Below, piece after piece: positions 10,768 to 25,302 of a stretch of 64,000 nt of DNA. The notes below the pieces were generated by a model that saw nothing but the letters and a program-made list of their open reading frames with translations, ran no database searches and had not been told where the DNA came from. This stretch comes from Campylorhamphus procurvoides. Taxonomy: Eukaryota > Chordata > Aves > Passeriformes > Dendrocolaptidae. Position numbers and translations under genes: made by a program. The number at the start of each line of letters is the position of its first letter. The first letter of the stretch is position 1. Where the stretch lies: NCBI GenBank assembly GCA_013396655.1, contig WBMV01007610.1, positions 1-64,000 of the forward strand. Reading direction: 5' to 3'.

Positions 10768-13700
10768 TCTTTCTGAACTAGCAATTGCCTTACAGAAGCA
10801 TAAGAAGATTCATTCAGCTGTACAACATAGTGTAATTATATAGCTAGTCAGTTTAATGTATTACTACTCCTTTTCTGATGCTGGTCTGATTCAGTATTTC
10901 ATTTGAGTGGTTGTAATTTTAGGACTTAGAGACATTTCTAATAATTACTGATGATGTCTTGCCTTGCAGGTATCCAGATGAATTTCTATTGCAATCATGC
11001 CATGCCACTCAACTCACTAAGTCAGCACTGCAAGAGTACTTCACAACCTTCCCTATTTAAGTTGCTGAAATGGTGCTGGGCCTTCTGCAAAGTTTTCTGC
11101 CTTTGTTCATCCTCTATTTTCTGGCTAATAACAGCACATTAAGTGCTAACACGAGTCCTAGCAAAGACCTGAAGTACACTACACAACTAATATAAAACCT
11201 GAACTTACATTCTTACTGCCTACTTGCTTTTTCTGAGACAATCCATTTGAGAAAACTTGCTTCTCCCTTAACATCTTTCATTCTTCCTAGGCTTCTCTAC
11301 AGAAAATCTGGAAAAATACTAAAGGAAAAGAATTATATCCTTTTTGTAAATTTCCTCATCTTTCAAGTTCATTTTTAAAACAGATTTAATGTTTTCTTTC
11401 TGATATTTTTCTGCCTACTATAGCAGTAAATATAAGAAATACTATTCACAGCTTAATTATTACAGAACAGCTTGATTTTTCTTGGAATAGCTATTAAGAT
11501 AAGCCTTTCTCCTTATCACAGCCTTTCTCACCACTCAAGCCTGCTTATAGGAAAAAATTCTTCTGCTTAGACTTGTTCCTGTAATGGTAAGATAGAGCAT
11601 GCATGTTTAAAAAAAATAGTTCAAGAGAAGACTTGAAGTTCCAGATTTTAAGGAAAGGGTAAATATTTTTAAGAATGCTTTTTAAACTTTTGAAATGTAA
11701 ACTTAACTCTTCCCAGGACAAAGACTGTAGTCTTATCAGGGATATTACATAAGTAATATTATTTATTCTAATACATTCTTTATTATTTAGTAGTCTTAGG
11801 TAGCATTTTAAATTTTCATAGAGGAAAATGAAATTCGATAAATATCATAATATGCACTGCTGCCTTTATGGGATTTACTCTAGATCAGATTAATGCCAGT
11901 AAAGTCAAAAGTCATGGTGTTGTTATAGTTGTGAGGATTTAAGGTTATAAGTGAGTCAAGGTTTTGAAGAACAAGTATTCAATCATAGAGCTGGACTGCT
12001 TGCATTTAAGGTCTGTGCTTGTTTTCCCAAAAGCATGCCTTTTTTCCCCTGAACTGAAAAGAAATCACTACCACTCTGTAAGTCTTGCCTTCCTGCCAGG
12101 AAAAAAAAAAATAAAAATGAGTGAGCATAGTTCTGAAGAGCAGCTTAGTTTCGGAAATTTTAACAAACAAGTTGCACGCATCTGAATGTGTTTCCTGGCT
12201 ATTGCTTAAAAGGAATGAAATAGTACTTCCTTGTTTAGCAAAGACTGAAAATTCGGAAAAAATAGTCCCTTGGTTGCCTTTTTTACAAATCATGGTGGGA
12301 GTAGAAAATCTTTCACCCCTTCACCACATAGATTTATGAATTCGTCATTTTAAAGTATCATTAGTAAACTTGGTATTTTACAGGTTGAAAAAGACCTCAA
12401 GAAACTCCCATCCTAATAACGGACAGTGTTCATAGCGAAAGAAAGAATACAAAGGTATGTTAACTCAGACGTGCAAATTGACTTAAAATTTATACCCACA
12501 TGTGACAATTTAGTAAATTACTTATGTGCATCAGAAAATTTACAGCAGGGATTTGAAAATACAGAACAAAACCACTTTGCAGATAGCCTGAAAAAGGTAC
12601 GTGCAAGGGAGTAAGAGGGAAGATAAGGAAAATTAGGACTAATAAATGCTAACCTTGAAAATGAATGCCTAGAAAATTATGGGACTCAGAAGAGCTAGCA
12701 GTGAGGGCTGCTTGCTTTTGCTAAAAAAATAAGCTACAAAACAAAATGGAAACCATGTGACTGAAATAAAGAAACTAGTATGAAATAGTTTTGCAGGCAG
12801 AGAAGAAAAAAAGGAACAAAATCAGTAAAAAATTGTCTGAAGCAATGTGTTTTTTCAGATACAATATACGCATCGAACTTTACCATTCTGTATAATTTAC
12901 TGCTTCAAAAATTTCATTTGTAAAGTAATTATTTTGTAATTTCATATATTTTGAATCCCTGTGGGTTTTCTCTTTTATTATTTGAGAATATGTATTTAAC
13001 TATAAAAGAATTATGGGTGCTTAGCTCTAGTACCAAGGAAATAGATGAGTAAAATCTGACAAAATTTTTATGGACCTGGTTTTTAAAGTATTTTAAGCAG
13101 TTACGTCCCTTTATAGCACGTAGAGCAGGAATGGGCTCTAGTGACATACAAAGGAAACTCGTACTTTGATTATGCCAATATTAATTATACAATACAATAG
13201 CTCCTCTGAGATGAATAGAATCATTGTAGCTTGTGAAATAATTGAATATCTTTTACTACCAAGAAGTCTTGCAGAAGTGTAATAATTAAATTAACAAATT
13301 AGAAGGTTCGCCAAGCATGCAGCATGTTTACGGATAAGAGCGAATGAAATGGTAAGATTAAAAAGTAATTTCCCTTTTTAACCTGAGACCTTCTGTTATA
13401 TTTGGCCACAACACCCTACATGTTTGAAAATTCAGTTCCAAATTGAGCAAGACTTGATGTTGCAGTTTTTCCTGTTGTAAAAAGGCAACAAAGTAATTTC
13501 TTTACTACCTCCCAATTTTCCCTATTTTGTTACTGTCTGTATCTTATTGTGGACACAGCTTCTTTCACATTCTTGTCAAAAGATAATTACCCTCATAAAT
13601 ATGTATATATATTTTTAAAGACTGTGATCCTAAAATATTGTACATTAACAATGATGAAAATAAACTTGATCTTGAAAATACTCTAACTCTAAAGCTTTTT

Positions 13701-16700
13701 TACGTAACTTCATTTTGTAGTTAAACATGTCTTTTGGTCATATGTACATTGGTTTTAACTCCGTTGTTTCTTCTTCTGCTTCCATAAATGACTAAAATGA
13801 TTCAAAATAAAGAAAATTCCTAAGAACTGAGAAATACGTTTTTTGAAAACTTGTCTTACAATCTTTCCTATTTCTGGGACGTATTCTCATCCCCAGTCTG
13901 TGAATATAGAGCAAGTACAGCATTCACATAGCAAGTAACATCTTGGTTATGTAACGGTGCAACATTTTAAATAAAAGTGAAAGTATGCACAGCAAGACAA
14001 ATATGTAAAAACAGAATCTATTCACTACTAAACAGAGGGATGTGTGATGATCAGGCTTTCTGAAAATAACTTTCTGATTCAGATCATAGAGAAACAACTG
14101 AGCTCACTTGAGATTGTGCATGAGGAAAGCTAAATTGATGAAAGTAATGTGATGAAGACAACATACTTATTGTTAACTGTTAGAAGTGCATTGCTATTGT
14201 CAGTTATATTTCTAATACTTTAAATTCTATTTTAATTTCACCAGTCATCAAACACCTTTGCAGAGAGAAAATGGTCTCATCAGCTACTAAATCAGCAACC
14301 ATTTAGTATATATTTTTTAAAAGAAGAAAGAAGTTATTCCATATGTAAAAGTAGTTATTTCTTAAGAAGCACTTGTTGCATAAGGAGTTCTACTCACCAG
14401 GGAGTAAATCTATTTTTAATTGCAAGTAAATAAACTTAGGTTTTAACTGTATCTAGTATGATGTGTAATTGTTTATGACGATAAATTGATCAAAATCTAT
14501 TGCCTTTCAAGTAAAATTTCATTATTGCAATTAATTCTCTCAGAAAGAATAAATACAGTTTCAAAACTAGAACTTCCGCAGGCTATACTAGAAAATTCCC
14601 TATTGGCTTCGGACTTTAAGACGCAGTATTTCGTTTCACAAAGGAAGTGAAAGCAACTGCAGAACAAATACAGCCTTTATTTTATTTGGGTGTAAAACAG
14701 AGAAATCCACTGGAAATGATTGCAGCTATTTCACTGAATTGCATTTTAAATTAAAAAGAAAGATTTGAATGAATATACAGATTATTTCAAGCTACTAGCA
14801 TTATAAGGCACCAATCATCAATTAAAGTAATAAACAAGGAATCCTCGCATCCTGGTTTTGAATAATCTTCAAATATTGACACAATAGAAAAGCAGGAGGT
14901 CAAATCCATGTAAAGGGTTTGATATTTTGAAATAAACAAGGTAAAGTGTCCTGTTGTTATGCACCTAAATGGAGATGAGGGATGTAAATATATGGAGACT
15001 ATTTCAATTTGTTGCTCACTGTAATTCTTGAAATGACCAAGTTTTATTTCAGACAGCAAAAAGGAGCAAAGCCAAAGGCTGCCTACCACGCTGGAGGCAT
15101 TTTCATACCTGTATTGCTCTCTTCTACCACCTTCAATGGGCAGCAGTTACTGTAAATTATATCCTTCTTATCCAAATTACCACAAAGGCAGCTTGAGGTG
15201 TTTCCCCTTTTACAAGGGCACTTCCTACTTTGATATCCACGTGATTAGCATGACCATTTCTGTATTTCAATATCTCTGCAAAACACATGCTGCATATAAA
15301 AAGTCATTTGGAATATTTGAAGATAACAACCTCTGATATTTCAGTCTGAATTATTTTACAAATATATTTCAGGTAACAGGTACTAAATTTTTATATCAGT
15401 ATTATTTTAGAAATATAGCCTAAAACTAAAAGCCTAACAAATTTTTGAATCCACCAGGACCAGATTAACACCGAAGCTGCCTGTGCCTTCTTCAGTCTTC
15501 CAATAAATTAAACACTCCACATTTCAAGTTACAAAGCAACTGGCTAAATGCAGATTTAGCTGTCAGGCAGAAATCTGTGTATGAGCTCAAGACAAGAAGT
15601 GGAAAGTAATTCTTCAACAAAGTTTTCCATTAAAATTGACTTCTTTTAACAGTGAAAAAGCAGCAATTTCTGGTGATTATACAGATGCATACTGTTAATT
15701 TTCTCCTCACTATTTTTCAAAAGAAGGTGAACAAAGTCAGCTTCTTCTTTATGAGCAGATAAAGACATCTTTTAGTTTTTACAGACTTTAGCTAAATTTG
15801 AGATTGGCATCAAGCCCAAGAAACTGGACTGATGCTTCTATACTGCTAACAACTGTTCATGACCTAAGACTTCTATGATACTTAAGAAAACAGAAGTGCA
15901 ACAATGCATCACATTGTTAGTCTTACATGTTAATTCTAAGAGTTTTGTTTGGTTCTCATAAAATGAAGAGTGGGAAGGATATCACTGCATGTGAAAATGT
16001 ATTAAGAAGGAAGATGCTAGGAATGAAAAACTATTTCAGATGAAAGTAGCAACAGCAGAACAAATAAATATAAACTTAGTATAGACATGTTCTATCTATG
16101 TATTCATTGTAATCTATCATCAATAAATTTAGGCTACAATGATAGTATCTGATCTTGCAAGAAAATATTCTGAAAGACTCTTCCAATTAAAGCACTGTGT
16201 ATACAAAGTGATAATAGTGTTTATTGTAATGGTGTGACATTTTTAATGGTATATGACAGCTTGCAAGGGAAAGATTTTGGCTGAAGTGATCCAGGAATTA
16301 TTAATTTTTTATCTCTTCTCTTACTAGTTTTTTATTTTCCAGCAGAAAATGAAGAGAAAACCCCTTGAATTCTAAATCTCACCAGGATAAGTCAAGAAAA
16401 AAATCTCATATTTTTAATTATTAAAAATAAAAACATGAAAAGCACTTTTCAAAGTCAACTTCCAAGTAAAAAAAAAAAATCTTTAGAAATACATTGGAAA
16501 TGTTGACTACAAAATGATTGCTCTCTAATTTAAAGGAATATCAAAGAAAATTCAGAAAATTCAGATGCAGATGCTCTAAAGAGAGAATTTCTTTCCTAGA
16601 GGAAACAGAAAAAAATAGAGTTTGCAGAAGAAGAGCATGTAGAAATAAGCTTTATTTATTTCACTGAGGATGTCCATATCCATCCTTAGATCAACACCAA

Positions 16701-19700
16701 ACTTGTAAGATTCAAAATGCAACAGTATTTTAAAATGTTAAATCTAAATATAAATTCCTCACCTTAAATGCCAAGAAAACATACCAGTCTCAAATGCTTC
16801 TATTTTATTTGCTGAATATTTCAATAACAATTTTTTAAAAAATTAAAATAAAATTGTAAAGTAATAGAAAGAAACAACTTCAAGATCCTATACACAGACA
16901 CCACCTATTCTTGCTATTGACTACAAAATTATTTTTTTTTATTTATTGCACCATCTTAATCAGAAAATTGGTGTAGGGCAGTATGTAGATCTGATACCTG
17001 TTTTCTAAGTTCACAGGCTAAACAGGATCACATAAAAAAATTTGCTTCTCACAGAAGCCAGAGCAATTTACACAGACATGAACCACTTATGTATGATGTT
17101 TTAAAAGATCTAACGTGGTACTACTGCCACTCCAAAACTTCTTATTAAAAAAAAAAAATCTGAAACATACGTCATAGGACAGTCAATGTCCCCTTCAGAG
17201 ACAGAAAAATTACATTTAGGTTCTAAATTCTTGACTGCTGTTTTACATTCATCAAAATACTTTTCCAAATTTAGACAAAATGGGAATTATGGGTCAAAAT
17301 TTCTGTAAATCCAAATGTAATCCTTTTTAGTATCCAATTATCAACTTTTCTATATTTACACTCTCTTTCCATTTGAAGATATTTTATAGAATCTAATTAT
17401 GTTTTCAGCAGGAACATTGCCCAGAGCATTCTGGAGTTCTGCAGATTCTTAACACCAGAACTCCTAGGAAAATCTCTATATATCAGATAAAAATTTTAGT
17501 AGAAGAAGCAAGAGAGAAAAGGCAGTAGAAATGAAAAATCTCTCCTCGTCTCTTGCATAATCAGTTTTCTTTGAGCTTACTTTGTCCCATTTGGCCAAAA
17601 ATGAAAGGCTGAGCAGGGCTCAAAGGTACAATTTCAGATTTGCACACATTTCATTGGAAGCAATCTGAAGTTTCTGCAGTCAATTGTTTCAAGTATTTTT
17701 TTTCCCCATACAATAAGGAAGACCCTTTGAGAGACAAAATGAATTTTAAAAAAATCATTAAAATTGTTTTAGTATTTCATTACTCATGTATATAAATTCT
17801 ACGGGACTGAAACTTTAGTTATAACCTCCTTTTCCCCAAACTAAACTCCAACACATGGAATTCTAACAAACATTACAGAAAATTAAACACTAGAGACAGG
17901 AAATAGAAAATATGTTAAACTTTAAAGAAGAATTTGTTAAAGAATATATGAAGAGAGTTTGAAATATTGTCTGTCTCAATCATCTGCACTGTGCAAGAAA
18001 CGCTAGTATTATGAACCACCAGCACGGAGAATGAGTGAACTACTACTGATTTGTCCCAACTAATCTTTTAACATGATCCCACAAAAAGAGAAAATTACTT
18101 AGTATTCACAAGAAAAGAACATCATTAACACTGCACATCATATTATAATTTCATAAAAGAATTTTACAAAGCCAATATAAGTTCTTCTACAATAACATTT
18201 TTAAGAAATATATTCTTCATTTCTGCAAATTGTTTTGTAAGAACTATAGAACATCATTCCAGAGAAAACCTAATTCCTAAACAGAATCAAAGAGAATAAG
18301 AGGTCTCCAAATTTGTCCTTATGCTGCACAATAGGTGCATCTTTACCTACAGTACTCTTGACAGATGCTTTCATGTCTCTTCTTACGCACTACTGAAGTC
18401 TGAAGTTCTACAACTTCCTTAGGCAATATAAACCCATGTTTTTACTTTACTGTCAAAAGTGATTGTCTCGTGTTCTTTATTCTCCCTAATATCCACCCAA
18501 AAATCCCTCACTCTTCTCTAAATACACAGTTTGAAAAGCAAGTCAGCAATCCCAAACTGGGATCATTATGCTTGAGTTAACTGATTATAAATGGGTACAT
18601 TGTTAATTTTACAGCTGATTCTAGTTTGAGCTGCAAATTATCCTAGAAGGTAACTCCAAAGTTCTTAATGAGATTTTCTTAAATTTAGCTCAAAAATGTT
18701 CAAGGAAAATATAATAAATTATTTTCAAGTTATAATATACATTGAGTATATAAATACATTTACTATAGGTACATCTAATAATACAGTACATACCAAAACT
18801 ACAGAACTAACACCTCCTTAAGCAAAGGCATAAATACAAAACTTCTGGAAAAGGTATATTTAACAGAAGGAAGCTAACTTTTTGAAAGGGGAAAAAAAAT
18901 TCAGCAGTTATTTGCCCTGAGTGTCCAAATTATGTATTCTGTGGCTCAAGAACATAATAGAAAAAACTTTTTAAATTACAAGGAATGTAAACCAAAAAAA
19001 GTGTTAAATTAGGAGGAAAGCGGAGATTCAAATGATGTAATTATTCCTAGAAACATCATGGACATTTTGGGCACAGCATTGAAAGCAGCGCTTGTGGAGG
19101 TCATAGGAGCTCATAAGAAAGAAAATAAGATGATCACATAGAAGGGCAAGGAACAGGTTGACAAGATGAAATCCCATTAAAACCTAAGTTTCAATCATGC
19201 AAAGAAGGGCTAAAGCAAAGCAGAGATCCTACTAAAGATGCTTGATGAAAAGCAGAGGCTTAGATTAGGTCGGGAGGAGTATATTTGCTGTTTACTGTTA
19301 CTGTATTTAAGGAAAGAAGACTTGGGTCACAGAACTTGCAAATAAACATGATGGCACACAAGACACACATAACTAATTTGATCAATTCCTCTACCTTCTG
19401 GTGGGTTTTGTGCATTGTTTCACATATGTAGGAGAACAATATATTCAAAACATATAATAGTTTTTACAAAAAAGCTTTGCAATAAACTTTAATTACTACA
19501 AAATAGTTTTCAATGAAAGACCCTTCCTGCTGGATGCAGTTGGATGAGCATTTATTGAAGCACTAATTGTCACCACCACTTTCAGATCCCCATCGGTTCT
19601 CATAAATGTCCATATGTTCTTTGGTTTAAAAGTGCAGCTTAATGACACAGGAAAGTGCAAGCCAATTTATCACCCTTCCTTAACCTTTTCAAAAATAAAT

Positions 19701-21289
19701 TAGTTTTTATGAGAAGTAATCACTGTAAATAAAGCAAAAAGCATTTCAGTTCTATCATAATATGGTGTCATTCTGCATCAAGTCAATGCAATTGTATAAC
19801 TTCAAAGTTCTTTAAATCAATCATTTATTTTTTTTCCCTGATCTAGAATTTAGCATCTCTAGAAGGGCAGAGACAAGTATCAACTGTGCAAATAGCTTTA
19901 TATCTTTGAGATGTTTCCACATATTTGAGGTGTTTGTAAATCTCTCAGCTGAGCCACATTTCTACAGTAAAACCTCTATTTTCAACGTATTTATGCTAGT
20001 ATAAAGTTCTTTGTGCTACAAGGATTTATTGCCCCCTTTAAAAATCTGCACTTATTTGAAGGATTTTAACAACTAAAACTGAATCCACACTAGAGGGTGC
20101 TGCTATTTTAATTCTAAAAGGTTTTCACAGCTATTGCAGCTTCAGAACAGTAAGTTTTGCAATGTTTCAGAAATGCTCTCTTGCTATCTAATACAGCAAA
20201 TTGATACCAAATAAGAATTAAACTTATGATCGCAGACATGCTTTTGGGCTGAAGTTCAGGTCTTGTCTTGTGTTGGCCGAAACAACTGTACATAAAATAA
20301 GAGAAACCTCCTACCAGCTCACAGGGTATATTGGAGCCTCTTCTTAATGCTTCGAACCCACAAAGCTCACAATAAACACAGGAGGGCCTTTTCTCCCCTA
20401 TCTGCCTCATTTTAGATCACCAGACACATCACTGGTAATGTCGAGTCTTGTTCCAAATCTAGAACTAGCTTATTTTTTGCTATAATAATTGCACATCAGT
20501 GCTTGTATTTCACATTTGAATAAATCAGTTAAGAGAGTGAAGAATTTTTACTGTCAGAAAAGCAATTTATAGAATGAATGCTGATGGATTTGAAACTCCA
20601 CAAAATGGTACTGACTCTTCCAAAAACAAGAATATTTATTTTTTTCTGTGTTGCATTAAGATTAAAAAGGAAACCACACTTTACAAAATACATACAACTT
20701 GAAAGCTTCAAATAGAATTTTGCCTCAGGCTGCAGAATAGCCTTTGCAGAAGTTGCTTTCGATAGCAGTCATTCTCCACCTTTCTTGATCCATATGAAGC
20801 AACATTAAGTAATATGCTGCTCTATATTTGATCTCCCTACCAACACTTTGAACTTTCTGAGAACATGGGCATTACTGAGAGGTCTAGCATAATATGGACC
20901 ATTTGTTTTGTCCACATTTTTGGATTTTTTTATTGTTGTTCATTTCCATCATTCCAATACCAAACCCAGGCCAAAATTATAGATCAAGAAAGAACTTGAA
21001 AAGCTTTTACTTCCTCACAGATTTCTGTCTCTCAGGTTCTATCCAAAGAACAACGGGAGAGTAGAAGATATTACTCTGCCTTCTCTTTTCTACCTTTTCC
21101 ACAATCAAAAGGAAACGATTAATAAATAAAGTGAAGGGAAAGATTTTGATCTATGGCATGGCAAATAACATGCATGATGCCACAGAAGGATCCAGTAAGG
21201 AAATGTTCTGTGAGATAGGGGCTATAAACCCAGTTGATTTGTGCTGGACTGAAAGAAAAGAAAAATTTTACTTCAGTTCTAGTTCTTAG
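10768..21289. other. Long non-coding stretch, no gene or repeat family recognised
   Basis: More than 10 kb of AT-rich DNA with short A-runs (for example near 12100, 16470 and 17145) but no CR1, LTR or RNA gene that I can recognise. The open frames reach 100 codons at most (14787-15089, minus) and none shows a recognisable domain, splice-bounded exon or codon pattern. It could be intronic or intergenic. Confidence 0.55.
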
Positions 21290-21637
21290 GTACAAAAAAC
21301 CCCAACCAAATCCCAAAAAAATTATAATGAACACAAACACACTAATTAAGGGGTACCATGTACCCTGCATAGTAAAACAAAGTACAGAGTTTTAGAAAAA
21401 CAAAACCATAAACAAACAAACAAAAAAAACCCAACCCACAAAACAAAACCCCAAAACACACTAAAAACAAATAGGTTAAGTTTTAAGAGTTTGAAACATT
21501 TCTAAGACTGCTTAATTTCTGGTCTCTCCTCCCATTCTCCTTCTCGTTCTCCTCTTCCCCCCTTTTGTCTATTTTTTAGGGGAAAAAACCCCAAACAAAC
21601 AGAAAAAAACCCCACACAAACAAAAAAACCAGACAAT
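21290..21637. repeat. Cluster of A/C-rich low-complexity tracts with a polypyrimidine tract
   Basis: Three A/C-rich pieces lie within about 350 bases: around 21292-21322, 21395-21471 (containing an AAAC run) and 21581-21630. The last is preceded by a nearly pure pyrimidine stretch at 21523-21577 that ends in TTTTTTAG. Such mirror-like purine/pyrimidine asymmetry can adopt triplex or slipped structures. The TTTTTTAG end also resembles a splice acceptor, but no coding exon follows. Confidence 0.75.
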
Positions 21638-21990
21638 TAAATGCTTCATTAAAATTTCAGAAAGATAAAAGCATTATTTAATTTTTTCAGGTGCATCTCC
21701 ACTTTGAAAAGTTTAGTTTCCTCATCCAAGGAAAAAAAAATAGGTAAAACTTGCAACAATAGCAAATAGTCATATTAGATTAGTTAGCAAAATGTTTATG
21801 CTAGAAAACACATATTAAAATCTTAATATATTTACATGAAAAAAGGTTCCTTGCTTACTGATGTTCTACAAATCTAATGTTAATCTTTGTACAAATATAT
21901 ATTGCTAATCAGTTGCACAGCTTCAGAAACACTTGCAATAGTTAAAATGTCTTCTTTTGAGAATCGTTTTATCTCATATTAAGATCACTC

Positions 21991-22043
21991 TCTATGATCC
22001 TTGTGGGTCCCTTCCAACTCAGCATATTCTGTAATTCTGTGAA
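21991..22043 (+). mobile_element. CR1 3' terminus, very short insertion
   Basis: Only the last 53 or so bases of a CR1 are present: GATCCTTGTGGGTCCCTTCC, then an ACTCAGCATATTCTG segment and two TCTGTGA-like tail units. The same terminus, with small differences, closes the element at 590-1357. Extreme 5' truncation of this kind is common for CR1. Confidence 0.85.
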
Positions 22044-22718
22044 CTAGCCACACACTTCACTATTATTAAGGTTCAAAGAATCCTTAACATCCCATAAAAC
22101 AACCTGTTTCTGGGCAACAAGATACAAAAGACCAACATTACAGATCCCCTAATGTCCTATTTCTTGCCCACTCTTGCTATTGAGCATCATGGGTTAAATG
22201 AACACCAGAATGGACAGGTAATGAAAACTGGTTTTTTTCAGGCAACTAAATAATTTCAAAACTATTATTTTTAAGATTATCTCAAAAGTGAGGTAATTTC
22301 AAGGAAATACTTTCCTTGAACATCAGATTGTGTCTCACAAAGTTCATGGTACAGTTCTTGTTTTATTCCATGTACAAATTGAAACTCTAATTTTTAAGAA
22401 AATCTATCACTGAATACAGATTTGTTAATTAACTATTGACAAGGTAAGCAAATAAGTCTTACCATTTCATAGTAATTCAAATTGTATTCCTAAGGAACAT
22501 TTTAGAAACAATAGGCCACGTGGAAACCCTCTCCACCACTTAACCAGAAGCCCCACTATAATACTGTAAAAAGTTATTAATTAGTATCACTTAGCTTATT
22601 ATGCATGATATTGCTAACACGTATAATCTGTACCATTCAAGGCATTCTCTCTGTCCTGCAAGAGTAATGATAGATTCACAAGAGCTGCAAAATAAATATT
22701 TGTTCAGAGAAACACTGA

Positions 22719-22743
22719 AACTCAATTCAAAGTGAATTGAGTT
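22719..22743. repeat. Perfect inverted repeat, 11-bp arms, 3-bp loop
   Basis: AACTCAATTCA at 22719-22729 is followed after AAG by its exact reverse complement at 22733-22743. It could form a small hairpin in RNA or cruciform DNA; no flanking terminator or RNA gene is apparent. Confidence 0.85.
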
Positions 22744-25260
22744 GGAAGCAACCTTTCATTATTGAAATATTTTCCTCAGAATCAACTTTTAATGCACTAG
22801 GCAAAAATACGTCCCTCAAAACTGGCTCTGTTTATTAACACAAACACTGTTATTTTGTTCTAGTTTATTTGCCCTTAATTTTTCCCCCAAACACTTGAAA
22901 CTTCTAAATGCACAAACTTCTATCAGGTTTGATTAATTCAGAGTCTTTTGTGGACAAGTAATCTTGCTTGATTTATTTGATCTGTTGACACAGTTTCTTG
23001 TATATGATGTCATCTTGGGAAAGGAAAAGTTTCCAAATGCATGATACAGAACCAACTAGCAGAGATAAATCATTTTACAACTGTAAACACAGATTTTGAT
23101 ACAGTTTGTTTCTCATCATATAATGTAATTTTTACGCAAGAAGATATTCTCTGCCTGTAACAATGGAAAGAGCAGAGCACAAAGGCTAGATACTACTTCT
23201 AAGAAGGGTTGCTGAACTAAGCAGACCTTGCTCTGAGTCAACATAGTCTTTCCTGTATTTTTAGTTAATGTTGCTTTGTAAAAAGGTCATTTCCACATGT
23301 ACATGTAAAAAATGCTGCAATAATAAATAAAGCATACTTGGAAATATTTTGAAATGCAACCTATGTGCAATACAGGGGAAAATAGAAGTATGAACCTTGA
23401 ATTTTATCCTACTTTGACTAGTCATTTTAGCCATTTCCAAGATAATTTCAAATAATTCTGTATGTAGTATTTCTTAAACAATATTTTTTTTACAAAGGCT
23501 GCAATAATTCAAACACTTATCAGATTACAGCCATATTAGGATGCTATGCCTCTCACCACACTGCAAATCTACCATCCCCTGAAAAAGAGCATGCTCAAGG
23601 AAAAGCATTTGTAGGTGTATGGTCACAAAATTTCACTTTCTGTTCCCTTTGCCACTGTTCCTAGGGATGAATCATTCTGAGCCTTTAGAAAATACTTCCA
23701 AAAGCATTCCACGCTGGTAAAAATACACATGAATATATAAAGTGTCTTTAGATTCAGTGAGCCTCTGATTCACTCTTCATTTCGAAACCCAAAAAAGTAC
23801 AGCCATTACTAAGACATGAGGATCGGAGTTGTAGGACTACACACTGTGCTAAGAGGATGCAGCAGCATTTAGTGATGTATATTACCTGCCTTAGGGACAG
23901 CTCCAAAGACCTGAAAAGCACAAGGCTGCACACTGGCTGAGCTATGAAACCAGAACAGGAATTTATTACCAGGAAATGAAAGTAGCCAGAAAAAAAATGC
24001 AGCAAAAGCCATCTCATTGTTTCATTTTATCTGCACAGAAAGAAAAGAAATCTGACTTGGAAACACTTTATCACCTCAAACTTGTCTAATTTTCATCTTA
24101 ATGCAGATGTGGTGGCACTGAAACAAGATTTTATTTAGCTTGGAGATTGCTAAAAATATTTAGATGGGTAAGCAATTGCAGTTAGTGAAAGGCACGACAA
24201 TCAGATAACAACTATCCCCCTCAAATATGTACAGGTTGGCATCGTAAACACCTATGTGAAGCTGAGGCCAGGCTTTCTGGGTAGCCAGGAATGGGTAATA
24301 CCTGTAAATAATTATCATAGGTAGTGGCTGGAGTAGACCATAAATAAATATCCTTTGTCCTCAAAACATATCCTGAAGCATTACATCAATAACGTCATTA
24401 AAACACTTTGGTTTGTATCAGTATTACAGCATTATTAAGTAGTCACACTTAAGTTTGTGTAATACACTCCTTTGCCTAAAAACTTGCAAAAAATTGAGCT
24501 TTTCATTTATTTTTATTGTGACCTGGACATGAAAATTATCAGATATTCCCTTTTTGAAGTTCTAAAGTCTAAATAAGGCACAGAATAATGCAAATGATAC
24601 GGAGTTAAAAGAAAAATTAAGTCTTCTGAGGTTCCATGGGGAGAAGTTCATTGCCAAAATGAAAAGAAAGAAAAAAAGAAGCATGATATTTTGTATACGA
24701 GTAAAGAGATAAGTAGGTTCTTCCTTGAAAATATCACTATTCCCACTTACCCAGTCAACTTCAGACATTTTATGGAATGTTTCTCCCACAAAAGCTCCCA
24801 ACTCCATACAAGCAGGAGGAATCTAGGATTATGTGTCATTAAGTATTTGACTAGTCATGTAATGCTAATAGTCCTACTAAGGAAAGAAAGATTAATTACC
24901 AAGTTATATGATATTTAGATATCATTTAAATTACCAGCATGTGTTAGTTTTTCAACTTGTTAGAAATTTTTGAGATTTTTCTAGACACCTTGCATGTGAC
25001 TTTACCCACCACTTAGCTACTGTGGTGTCAGAGCTTCCAAAAACAGTATTGCCTCCACCCACACTGTATTCTGCTCTACAACGTCACTCAATCAGAAGGG
25101 AAGCTAAGATAATGAATATAAGAAAATCCTTGATTAGAGACCTGACTTCTGGAGAAGGTTACTCCAACTGCACTGATACAGGCTGTCTTCTGAAAGGAAG
25201 CACCTTACTAGCAGATTAGGCAACAAGCATGTTCTTTGCCCACATTTGTAGGACTCGGGG

Positions 25261-25302
25261 GAAAAAAAACCAAACAAACAAACAAACAAAAAAAACACCA
25301 AA
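25261..25302. repeat. (AAAC)n-type microsatellite
   Basis: An A-run leads into about five AAAC units and a second A-run, ending near ACACCAAACG. Simple repeat of the same A/C-rich class as at 21.4, 45.7 and 50.9 kb. Confidence 0.85.

Larger units (their letters stand above)
21640..25258. other. Non-coding stretch with one CR1 stub and one inverted repeat
   Basis: Apart from the CR1 tail at 21991-22043 and the hairpin-forming repeat at 22719-22743, I see only AT-rich unsorted sequence. Open frames stay below 90 codons with no family resemblance. Confidence 0.55.

Noticed and set aside
12380..12425. Possible CR1 remnant (GTTGAAAAAGACCTCAAGA)
   Set aside because: Only about 20 bases resemble the CR1 3' end in reverse, with no further supporting blocks on either side.
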